A DNA stretch of 27,817 nucleotides. Origin: CAZCFB01 sp964511535. GTDB taxonomy: Bacteria; Myxococcota_A; Polyangia; GCA-2747355; CAZCFB01. The notes below the pieces were generated by a model. It searched no databases and was not told the origin of the DNA. It saw only the letters and a list, made by a program, of their open reading frames with translations. Shown piece after piece: positions 21,807 to 27,817 of the stretch (position 1 is the first letter of the stretch; every line of letters begins with the position of its first letter). The DNA lies in NCBI GenBank assembly GCA_964511535.1, contig CAZEFW010000129.1, positions 1-27,817 of the forward strand, written 5' to 3'. The position numbers were made by a program, and so were the translations under genes.

Positions 21807-22511
21807 ATGAAGACCGCGCTGCCCCTCACGCTCTGCCTGTTGCTGCCGCTCCTGTTCGCCTGCAGCGACGGTGACAACTCTCAGCAAGCCGCGGACTCGG
21901 GCGGCGGGGCGGACCTGCCGGTTGCCGACCTGGGCCCCGCCGTGGACAGCGCGACAAAGGGTGACGGGCCGGCCAAGGGTGACGGGCCGGCCAAGCCGGA
22001 CGGTCCGGGCAAGGCGGACCTTGTGGCCACGGACCTGACCTCGGCGGCGGACAGCACCGGTCAGTTCGCCATCAGCTCCACGGCGTTCGCCAACAAGCAG
22101 CCGATCCCGAAGAAGCACACCTGCGACGGCGCGGACCTGTCGCCGGCGCTCAAGTGGTCCGGCGCGCCAGCAGGGACCAAGGCGTTCGCCCTGCTGGTCG
22201 ACGACCCCGACGCCCCGGGGGGCAGCTTCATCCACTGGACCATGTACGACATCGGCGCCAGCACATCCTCGCTGGCCGAGGGCGTCTCCGCCGCCAGCGC
22301 AGTGGCGCCCCAGGGCAAAAACGGCTTCGGCAAGACCGGCTACAACGGCCCCTGTCCGCCCAAGGGCAAGGTGCACAACTACAAGTTCATGCTGCACGCC
22401 CTGAGCAAACCCCTGGGCCTCAAGTCCGGCGCCACAACCAGCCAGGTCTTCGCCGCCGTGGCCAGCGCGACCCTCGGCAGCGTGACCCTGGTGGGGACCT
22501 ACAAGCGGTAG
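21807..22511 (+). CDS. PEBP/YbhB-YbcL family lipoprotein
   Basis: A 234-aa exported protein. A signal peptide ends LLFAC (Cys19, canonical lipobox); a 60-residue low-complexity linker rich in Asp, Gly and Lys (KGDGPAKGDGPAKPDGPGK) follows. The globular part (about 87-234) is a phosphatidylethanolamine-binding-protein fold of the YbhB/YbcL group: HTCDGADLSPALKW, LLVDDPDAPGGSFIHWTMYD, GKTGYNGPCPPKGKVHNYKF and the final VTLVGTYKR. The conserved ligand pocket (DPDAP, HW, GPCPP, H-Y) is intact. Bacterial members have no firmly known function; roles in small-ligand binding or kinase inhibition have been proposed for the wider family. The ATG start is supported by the signal and GAGGAG six bases upstream. 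Confidence 0.9.
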   Translation: MKTALPLTLCLLLPLLFACSDGDNSQQAADSGGGADLPVADLGPAVDSATKGDGPAKGDGPAKPDGPGKADLVATDLTSAADSTGQFAISSTAFANKQPIPKKHTCDGADLSPALKWSGAPAGTKAFALLVDDPDAPGGSFIHWTMYDIGASTSSLAEGVSAASAVAPQGKNGFGKTGYNGPCPPKGKVHNYKFMLHALSKPLGLKSGATTSQVFAAVASATLGSVTLVGTYKR

Positions 22512-22528
22512 CGCGCCCTGCGGGCGCG
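22512..22528 (+). terminator. GC hairpin directly behind the PEBP stop codon
   Basis: CGCGCCC-TGC-GGGCGCG, a perfect 7-bp stem with a 3-base loop, begins at the base after the TAG. It is followed by a short repeat array instead of a T-tract. The arrangement copies that behind ferritin-like copy A. Confidence 0.55.
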
Positions 22529-22572
22529 AATGCCAGAGTGCCAGGAACGCCGGAATGCCAGAATGCCAGAAT
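22528..22572 (+). repeat. Octamer-type array, inverted copy of 51-94
   Basis: Units like GAATGCCA, GAGTGCCA and GGAATGCCA follow the hairpin. The 45 bases match the reverse complement of 51-94 except for one gap and one mismatch, more than 22 kb away. Confidence 0.85.
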
Positions 22573-22620
22573 AGATTGCCTGGCTGGAATTGCGGACTGC
22601 TGGACTGAAAGCAGTCGCCG

Positions 22621-22738
22621 TGGACGAAACGCCCGCGAGCCGAACCACCGAAAATGTCAAGTGTAGGGGTCTGACCCCCCTACTTGACATTTTACCAGGC
22701 GGCTCCAAAGGCAGCTTGGCGCCCCACCAACGTGGACG
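22621..22738 (+). repeat. 118-bp direct repeat, copy 1, with palindromic core
   Basis: This copy differs from 22757-22874 at one base only. Its core 22651-22693 folds as AAAATGTCAAG pairing with CTTGACATTTT (11 bp), a TG bulge, then TAGGGG pairing with CCCCTA; an alternative centre GGGGTC-T-GACCCC is also palindromic. No open frame of interest crosses it. From memory, GGGGTCTGACCCC with TTGACATTTT resembles REP-like palindromes mobilised by IS200/RAYT-type transposases. Confidence 0.92.
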
Positions 22739-22756
22739 TGGACGTAATCGTGGACA

Positions 22757-22874
22757 TGGACGAAACGCCCGCGAGCCGACCCACCGAAAATGTCAAGTGT
22801 AGGGGTCTGACCCCCCTACTTGACATTTTACCAGGCGGCTCCAAAGGCAGCTTGGCGCCCCACCAACGTGGACG
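22757..22874 (+). repeat. 118-bp direct repeat, copy 2
   Basis: Second copy, 136 bases after the first, with its palindromic core at 22787-22829. The 18-base spacer between copies is itself made of TGGACG/TGGACA-like hexamers that also border both copies, as if the array grew by unequal recombination or slippage. Confidence 0.92.
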
Positions 22875-22961
22875 AAATAGGCGAAACGGCTTCGGCTTTG
22901 GCTACGTGGATGGCTATGGCCACGGATGGAACGCCGCGGCGACGAAGGGTGCGTGAGCCGA

Positions 22962-23090
22962 GGGGCGTTGCGTGCATCGCGAAGCAATGGCGGGCGCTGG
23001 CAAGGCGTGAGGCGGGCGCGTGGCAGCGCCACGCAACCAACGAGCAACGCAGCCAGCGCCCGTCAGGGCGAGCGAGGCACGTGACGCCCC
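22962..23090. repeat. Nested inverted-repeat structure, possible structured RNA or cruciform
   Basis: Three nested dyads: outer GGGGCGTTGCGTGC (22962-22975) with GCACGTGACGCCCC (23077-23090), 12 of 14 pairs; middle CGGGCGCTGGC (22991-23001) with GCCAGCGCCCG (23052-23062), 11 of 11; inner GCGTGGC-AGC-GCCACGC (23018-23034), 7 of 7. It lies 22 bases behind the stop of the minus-strand VWA gene. No gene is seen in 22512-23112 apart from these repeats. A large terminator, a structured RNA or a mobile-element remnant are all possible. Confidence 0.7.
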
Positions 23091-23112
23091 CGGCGAACGT
23101 ACCCTGAGGAGT

Positions 23113-24633
23113 CTAGGGCTTGTGCTGGTAGCAGATCTTGATCTGCGTGTTGTTGGCTGGATAGGGCGGCTTGAGCTGGACCCAGTTGCTGCCGGGGATG
23201 TAGGCGTAGTGGACGCCCTGGGTCTTTTTGACGTTGTTGTAGTAGACGTCGACCTTGTTCAGCAGGGGAGTCTTGCTCAGGGGGAACTGGGTCTTGGCTA
23301 TTCCGGCCACGCTCTTGCCGAGCTGCTGGAACAGGCTGTTCCAGTTGGCGTTGCAGATGTGGAACTTCATCCCCTTGGTCATGTTGGACAGGTCGATGTA
23401 TTGCTGGCCCACCGAGGCCACGCAGCCGCCGGAGGTGAGGCCCACGATGGAGTGGAAGACGTAGTCCTTGTAGTACGGCCGCGCGGTGATCCAGCTGTGG
23501 AAAGCCTGCGCCGTGACGTAATAGCTGCGGTCGTCGGTGATCTCCACGATCTGGCGCAGGCTGTTTTTGCGCATGAACGCCTCGATGGTGGTGGCGTGGG
23601 CCTGGTACTGCTTGAGCGAGTCCCAGGAGTTGATCAGCTGATCCACCTGCTTGTAGCGGGTGTTGTCGGCGCAGTTGGCCCCGCCCAGGGGCGGCGGGAT
23701 GCAGATGTAGTATTTGCTGGTGCCGCGCTTGGCCAACATGATGACGCGGTAGTCGATCTTGACCCCGGTGATGTAGTTGGAGAACTGGTTGAGGTACGCC
23801 TTGACCCCGGCGATCTCCTGACTCATGGAGCCTGACTGATCGATGATGAAGACGATGTCCACTGCCCGGGCGGTGGTGCCGTAGCTGAAGGTCTCGCACT
23901 TGGTGGGGCACTTGCCGCAATCCTGGGGGCAGGTGAGGCAGGTCTCGTTGCCGTTGCACTGGCCGTCGCCGCACTTGGGCGGGCACTTGCCGCAGTCGTT
24001 GGGGCAGGTCTTGCAGTTCTCGCCGAACTGCGGCTCGCACTTGCCGTTGCCGCAGCACTTGCCGCAGTCCTGGGGGCAGGTGTTGCAGTTCTCGTTGCCG
24101 TTGCACTTGCCATCGCCGCACTTGGGCGGGCACTTGATGTCCGCGCCGTTGCAGTCCTCGTCCTTGCCGTTGCCGCAGATCTCGGGCTTCGGCACCACGG
24201 CGCCCTGGCACTTGGTCCACTTGCCAAACTCGCCCACGCCAGTGCAGTTCTGGGTGCCCTGCTTGCACTCACCCTGGGTCAGCAGTTTGGGCCAGGGGAA
24301 GCACTTCTGGGTGCTGCCGATCTTGCAGCCGCAGTTCTCGTCCACCTGACCGTCCTGGTCGTTGTCGATGCCGTCGCCGCACTTCTCCTTGGCTTTTGGC
24401 GGCTTGGTGGGCATGACATCCTTCGGCACGAACTGATCCTGGACCACCTTCTTGCCGGCGTCCTTCTTGCCCGTCTTGGGGCCATCGCCGGTGTTGGTGC
24501 CGCTGTCATCCTGGCCGTTTGATCCGAGCCCATCACCAAAACCCGGGCCGAAGGTGGTGGTGTCACAGCCGGGCCCCAGGACGCAGAGCGTGGCGGAAAG
24601 TAGCATCGCGGACAACAGACGTCCGATCTTCAT
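23113..24633 (-). CDS. VWA-domain lipoprotein with Cys-rich repeats
   Basis: A 506-aa exported protein. The signal peptide precedes Cys23 (VLGPGC, a loose lipobox). After a Gly/Asp/Lys linker come MopE-like CGDGIDNDQDGQVDENC and CGNGKDEDCNG motifs, then three Cys-rich repeats of 22-24 residues (CGDGKCNGNENCNTCPQDC and two variants), followed by a von Willebrand A domain with a complete MIDAS start DQSGS (Asp265, Ser267, Ser269) over about 255-440. A C-terminal beta domain of about 60 residues resembles that of the divergent neighbour. VWA domains with MIDAS bind proteins through a divalent metal, so surface adhesion or complex assembly is likely. I chose ATG 24633 for the signal peptide and GGAGGAG seven bases upstream; the longer frame to 24684 lacks a ribosome site. 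Confidence 0.87.
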   Translation of the reverse strand: MKIGRLLSAMLLSATLCVLGPGCDTTTFGPGFGDGLGSNGQDDSGTNTGDGPKTGKKDAGKKVVQDQFVPKDVMPTKPPKAKEKCGDGIDNDQDGQVDENCGCKIGSTQKCFPWPKLLTQGECKQGTQNCTGVGEFGKWTKCQGAVVPKPEICGNGKDEDCNGADIKCPPKCGDGKCNGNENCNTCPQDCGKCCGNGKCEPQFGENCKTCPNDCGKCPPKCGDGQCNGNETCLTCPQDCGKCPTKCETFSYGTTARAVDIVFIIDQSGSMSQEIAGVKAYLNQFSNYITGVKIDYRVIMLAKRGTSKYYICIPPPLGGANCADNTRYKQVDQLINSWDSLKQYQAHATTIEAFMRKNSLRQIVEITDDRSYYVTAQAFHSWITARPYYKDYVFHSIVGLTSGGCVASVGQQYIDLSNMTKGMKFHICNANWNSLFQQLGKSVAGIAKTQFPLSKTPLLNKVDVYYNNVKKTQGVHYAYIPGSNWVQLKPPYPANNTQIKICYQHKP

Positions 24634-24685
24634 GGCGAACTCCTCCTGTCGACCCGAATGCGATTTATGGGCCGCGCGCGGCACA

Positions 24686-24691
24686 AGTATA
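24686..24691 (-). promoter_or_regulatory. Possible -10 box of the minus-strand VWA gene
   Basis: TATACT on the minus strand, 52 bases before the start codon, in an AT-richer stretch of the 142-base divergent gap. No convincing -35 hexamer. Confidence 0.35.
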
Positions 24692-24736
24692 CCTATTTTC
24701 TGATTCAGGTTCCGTAAAGCGGCCCACAGGTTGGGA

Positions 24737-24742
24737 TATAAT
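24737..24742 (+). promoter_or_regulatory. Possible -10 box of the plus-strand VWA gene
   Basis: A consensus TATAAT, 33 bases before the ATG at 24776. The -35 region (around 24714) does not match consensus. Together with the TATACT on the other strand it suggests a compact divergent promoter region. Confidence 0.45.
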
Positions 24743-24775
24743 CGTCATCGGCCTCATGGCCGCAGAGGAGACCAG

Positions 24776-26728
24776 ATGACGAGAAACGCGTTGTTCTGTT
24801 GCTTGCTCTTGACGCTGCTGGCTACAAGCTGCACCCAGCGAAACCCGGCCACGGTGGACCAGGGGCTGCCGAAGCAAGATTCAGGCGTCGTCCTGGACGG
24901 AGCGGCCGGACCGGAGGCATCCATCCCGGACGTCGGCGCCACCCCCGAGGGCCCCATCGTGACGCCGGATCAGAGCCCGCCCGTGCCGGACCAGAGCCCC
25001 CCCGTTCCGGATCTCCCCGGCCCCATACAGGATCTTGCGCCGCTGCCGGATCTCACGCCGCCCCCACCCGACCTGCCGCTGCCGCCGGACCAGGCCCTGC
25101 CGCCGGACCAGGGCACCCCTCCCAAGGATCTGCTGGCGCCTTGCAAGCCGCCGGGCTTCGCAAGCGGCCTGGTCAACAAGAGCGACAAGACGGGCGACTG
25201 GGCGCTGGTGCTGGAGCCGAAGACCAGCTACAAGCCGATCACCATCAGCGGGGCCAAGGCCAAGCAGGCGGCCGCGGCCTTCGACTTCAACCAGGCGTGG
25301 CAACAGGTGGCCGGCTTCGTGGTGAGCGTGCCGAGCTCGGCCACGGATCCCGCCACCGAGGCGGCCGGCGCGGTCAAGGCGATGTCCACGCTGCTGTACG
25401 GCAGCCCCACCACCGACGCGGCGGGCACCAAGGTCAAGACCCACGACGGCTTCGCGGCCATGACCATGACCACCGTCTCGGTGAAGATGGCGTCCACCAG
25501 CGATGTGTCCCTGGTGCGCAACACGGTCATCTCGGCGCTGCTGGGGGTCTCGAGCTCCAACCTGTCGGGGCTGCCCGGCATCTTCGGCGCGCCGAACCTG
25601 GAGTTCATCATCCGCTTCACCACGGTGCTGCGCAGCGACGGTCGGGTGGTGGTGGTGGGCGCGGTGACCGACAAGGCCAGCGACGCTGACCTGTCCAAGA
25701 AGACCCACATCATCTCCCAGGACATCGGCGGAGGCTCGGGCCTGGCCCTGGCGGGCAAGCTCACCTCCAGCTCTTGCGAGACCCACAACCTGAGCAAGCC
25801 GCCCACGGCCAAGGTGGACTTCATCTGGGTCATCGACGAGAGCGGCTCCATGGCCGGCGAGCGGGCCAACCTGTCCAAGAACGCGGCCACCTTCTTTTCC
25901 CTGGCGGCCTCCAACGGGCTCGACTTCCGCATGGGGGTGACCAACGTGGTCAACCCGAACGGCTCGTACAAGGCGGCGGTGGGGCGGTTCTGCTCCAAGA
26001 TCTCGACCTCCGCCACGGACATGGGCGGCACCGACCGCTTCCTCGGGCCCACCGAGCAGAAGACCTTCGCCGCGTGTATCCTCAACCCCCCCGGCTACGA
26101 GCAGGGCGCCGAGTACGGGGTGGTCAACGCCCACGCCGCGGTGCAGAACCACCTGCCGCGGGCGGGCAACAAGCCGGACAAGCTGCGCACCGGCGCGCAG
26201 GTGGTGATCATCGTGGTCACCGACGAGGTGCCCCAGAGCGTCAACAGCACCATCGGCTCGAGCAACTTCAACAAGTGCACCCTGCCGTCGACCAACCAGA
26301 CCAACCTCGACGCCAAGCTCAAGACCTACGTCGACTACTTCAGCGGCACCAAGAACGCGGAGACCAAGGTGGACTACTTCCACGGCGTGGCCGGCGTGTG
26401 CAGCAACAAGTGCAGCGCCCAGGTGGCCCACGGCTACAAGGAGCTGGCCAGCAAGTTCAACGGCAAGATCCACGACGTGTGCGCCGCGGACCTGACCAAC
26501 AACATCAAGACCATCATCAACCAGATCAAGGCCAGCGCGTCCAACGTCAAGCTGACTCAGACCCCCATCAGCGCCTCGCTGCGGGTGGCGCTCAACGGCC
26601 AGACCGTCAAGCGGGGGCTGCTCAACGGCTTCAACTACATGAAGGCCACCAACAGCCTGGTGTTCTACGGCACCTTCTCCTGGCCCAAGGGCAGCTCGGT
26701 GACGGTGACTTACGAGCGGTTCAAATAG
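24776..26728 (+). CDS. VWA-domain lipoprotein with Pro-Asp linker
   Basis: A 650-aa exported protein. The signal peptide ends LLATSC (Cys19 as likely lipid site). Residues about 35-125 form a Pro/Asp-rich linker (VPDQSPPVPDLPGPIQDL and similar), which probably spaces the body from the membrane. The middle region (about 125-345) is not recognised. A von Willebrand A domain begins with VIDESGSMAG (Asp354, Ser356, Ser358 of the MIDAS) and runs to about 585, and includes VVIIVVTDEVPQS. The last 65 residues form a beta domain resembling the end of the divergent VWA gene (QTPISASLRVALNG versus KTPLLNKVDVYYNN). GAGGAG is five bases before the chosen ATG; an upstream frame opening at 24731 lies in the promoter. 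The gene meets the Nudix gene with no base between the stop codons. Confidence 0.87.
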   Translation: MTRNALFCCLLLTLLATSCTQRNPATVDQGLPKQDSGVVLDGAAGPEASIPDVGATPEGPIVTPDQSPPVPDQSPPVPDLPGPIQDLAPLPDLTPPPPDLPLPPDQALPPDQGTPPKDLLAPCKPPGFASGLVNKSDKTGDWALVLEPKTSYKPITISGAKAKQAAAAFDFNQAWQQVAGFVVSVPSSATDPATEAAGAVKAMSTLLYGSPTTDAAGTKVKTHDGFAAMTMTTVSVKMASTSDVSLVRNTVISALLGVSSSNLSGLPGIFGAPNLEFIIRFTTVLRSDGRVVVVGAVTDKASDADLSKKTHIISQDIGGGSGLALAGKLTSSSCETHNLSKPPTAKVDFIWVIDESGSMAGERANLSKNAATFFSLAASNGLDFRMGVTNVVNPNGSYKAAVGRFCSKISTSATDMGGTDRFLGPTEQKTFAACILNPPGYEQGAEYGVVNAHAAVQNHLPRAGNKPDKLRTGAQVVIIVVTDEVPQSVNSTIGSSNFNKCTLPSTNQTNLDAKLKTYVDYFSGTKNAETKVDYFHGVAGVCSNKCSAQVAHGYKELASKFNGKIHDVCAADLTNNIKTIINQIKASASNVKLTQTPISASLRVALNGQTVKRGLLNGFNYMKATNSLVFYGTFSWPKGSSVTVTYERFK

Positions 26729-27199
26729 TCAGAACCGGTTGTCCGGCGCCTCGATGAAGTAGGCCTTCGTATTGTCGTGCACGTCGGGGTGGGCCAGCAG
26801 CTCGTCCACGGTAAACCAGCGCGCCTGGTCATGCTGCCCGGGGTCCAGCCGCATGCGCTCGGCCTCGAGCTTCGCGGCGCAGGCGATGACCACGTAGTGG
26901 GTTTGCAGGTCGGGCTCGCCGAAGGCGTTGTCCGGGTAGATATGCTGGTACACGCCGAGGAAGGTCACCTCGTCCAGCCCGAGCTCCACGTCCAGCTCGT
27001 AGGCCGAGATGCGGGCCAGGGCCCGGGCGAAGGTCTCGCCCTTCTCCACCCGGCCGCCAGGCACGAACCAGGTGTCCCTGGCCGGCGCGTTGGTTCGCCA
27101 GCCGCAGAGGACGCGCTCCTGCCCGTCCTGCACCACCAGATCGATGGATACCAGTGGACTGCTCCGAAGCAGCTGAATAAACTCTGCGCGCGGCAACAT
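26729..27199 (-). CDS. GDP-mannose mannosyl hydrolase-like Nudix enzyme
   Basis: A 156-aa Nudix-fold protein. The pattern matches GDP-mannose mannosyl hydrolase (Gmm/NudD) in several places: SPLVSIDLVVQDG, WRTNAPARDTWFVPGGRV, QHIYPDNAFG, THYVVI, QHDQARWFT and the terminal VHDNTKAYFIEA. As in that family the Nudix box is altered: GGRVEKGETFARALARIS followed by AYELDVEL, with EL where ordinary Nudix enzymes have EE. That family hydrolyses GDP-mannose to GDP and mannose by attack at sugar carbon. No other nucleotide-sugar gene is nearby, so the pathway is unknown. No good ribosome site precedes the ATG. The start lies 32 bases from the divergent SRPBCC gene. Confidence 0.83.
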   Translation of the reverse strand: MLPRAEFIQLLRSSPLVSIDLVVQDGQERVLCGWRTNAPARDTWFVPGGRVEKGETFARALARISAYELDVELGLDEVTFLGVYQHIYPDNAFGEPDLQTHYVVIACAAKLEAERMRLDPGQHDQARWFTVDELLAHPDVHDNTKAYFIEAPDNRF

Positions 27200-27231
27200 G
27201 GTCGCGCAGCATATCAGGTATAGAGGCCCTC

Positions 27232-27771
27232 ATGTCAGACGTCGAAGCCACCCTCTCCCCGGATCAACTCGCCCGCCTCGGCCGCGGCGAGGTGATCATC
27301 GAGTCGAAGCCGGAGCCGGGATCCCCGCTGCCCCGGGTGACCATCATGGCCGTCATCGAGGCCCCGTCGGCGCGGGTGTGGGCCATCATCGACGACGTGG
27401 GCAATTACGCAAACACCCTGGCCGGCGTCAAGACGTCCCGCGAGCTTTCCCGGGACGGCGAAAACGTTCGGGTGGAGGCCACCATCGGCATGCCGTTCCC
27501 GCTCAAGGACATCACCGCGGTGAGCGACTCGGTGCACCGGGACCTGGGCGACGGTCGCTTCCAGCGCACCTGGAAGATGGTGCGCGGCGACTACAAGGCC
27601 AACAGCGGCAGCTGGGACCTTTCGCCCTTTTCGGGGGACGCCGGGCGCACGCTGCTGGTCTACCAGGTGCACGCGGTGCCGAACATGCGGATCCCGAAGA
27701 AGCTGCAGGAGATGGCCCAGAAGAAGGCCGGCCCCAACATGGTGGAGAAGCTGCGGCAGGCCTGTAGATGA
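27232..27771 (+). CDS. SRPBCC/START-like protein
   Basis: A 179-aa protein with the helix-grip pattern of the SRPBCC superfamily (polyketide cyclase/START-like): the strand VTIMAVIEAPSARVWAIIDD with the following helix VGNYANTLAGVKTSREL, central strands (VRVEATIGMPFPLK, FQRTWKMVRGDYKANSGSW) and a C-terminal amphipathic helix (KLQEMAQKKAGPNMVEKLRQ). Such proteins bind hydrophobic ligands or act as cyclases; nothing specific can be predicted. No signal peptide is seen. GAGG stands five bases before the ATG. The stop codon TGA shares its last base with the heptamer array that follows. Confidence 0.83.
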   Translation: MSDVEATLSPDQLARLGRGEVIIESKPEPGSPLPRVTIMAVIEAPSARVWAIIDDVGNYANTLAGVKTSRELSRDGENVRVEATIGMPFPLKDITAVSDSVHRDLGDGRFQRTWKMVRGDYKANSGSWDLSPFSGDAGRTLLVYQVHAVPNMRIPKKLQEMAQKKAGPNMVEKLRQACR

Positions 27772-27817
27772 GGCTTGAGGCTTGAGGCTTGGGGCTTGAG
27801 GCTTGAGGCTTGAGGCT
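27771..27817 (+). repeat. Heptamer array, unit AGGCTTG, cut by the window end
   Basis: Six full units of AGGCTTG (one reads GGGCTTG) and five more bases run from the stop codon to the window edge. It is the same kind of array, in the same orientation relative to its gene, as that behind ferritin-like copy A (AGGCTTC). The total length is unknown. Confidence 0.92.

Noticed and set aside
22621..22874. Possible CRISPR array
   Set aside because: Only two 118-base copies with an 18-base spacer made of repeat-like hexamers; no cas gene, and unit size is far outside the CRISPR range.
22573..23112. Small proteins in the repeat-rich gap
   Set aside because: Open frames there are low-complexity, overlap both copies of the direct repeat and have no ribosome site or domain.
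1..27817. tRNA, rRNA or riboswitch
   Set aside because: I looked for TpsiC-arm-like text and known riboswitch-like leaders and found nothing I could support by eye; a covariance search would be decisive.

Overview
The window is high-GC bacterial chromosome. It carries about 20 intact protein genes, no recognisable RNA gene, no CRISPR array and no transposase. The gene content suggests Myxococcota or a related former deltaproteobacterial lineage: a Ser/Thr kinase with PEGA repeats, an AgmX/GltJ-like protein (GYF domain, one membrane helix, AgmX/PglI-type C-terminus), MopE-like Cys-rich motifs, von Willebrand A lipoproteins, a HEAT protein resembling the DVU0298 family, NIF-type Fe-S assembly genes, and many lipoproteins with low-complexity Pro/Asp/Ala linkers. 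No rRNA or marker phylogeny is available, so the lineage is an inference.

Layout. 1-258: a mosaic of four short tandem repeats. 259-1125: glycerophosphodiester phosphodiesterase lipoprotein (+). 1235-4439: Ser/Thr kinase and a TPR/PEGA envelope protein (+). 4542-7178: guaB-guaA (+), the committed branch from IMP to GMP; this IMP dehydrogenase lacks the CBS regulatory module. 7383-11501 (-): AgmX/GltJ-like protein followed without a gap by a heparanase-like GH79 lipoprotein. 11651-12622 (+): zinc alcohol-dehydrogenase-like enzyme. 12624-18560 (-): ftsH (short form), a small Cys-rich exported protein, nifU, nifS, two ferritin-like proteins and a HEAT protein. 18736-22511 (+): M20 peptidase, a PLD3/PLD4-like phospholipase-D-fold lipoprotein, a 2[4Fe-4S] ferredoxin and a PEBP/YbhB lipoprotein. 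22512-23112: 601 bases of non-coding repeats. 23113-26728: two divergently transcribed VWA lipoproteins. 26729-27199 (-): GDP-mannose mannosyl hydrolase-like Nudix enzyme. 27232-27771 (+): SRPBCC protein. A heptamer repeat array then runs off the window end.

Working together. nifS supplies sulfur to the nifU scaffold; the twin diiron proteins behind them could manage iron or peroxide for the same process. The kinase and its PEGA neighbour look like a signalling/envelope pair. The two VWA lipoproteins share a related C-terminal domain and probably belong to one surface system.

Most unusual: (a) lipoproteins resembling animal lysosomal enzymes (heparanase-like and PLD3/4-like); (b) an FtsH without its periplasmic domain, overlapping a Cys-rich exported protein; (c) a CBS-less GuaB; (d) the divergent VWA pair; (e) intergenic repeats, including a 118-bp duplicated palindromic unit, a 129-base nested inverted-repeat structure, and heptamer arrays that sit directly behind stop codons.
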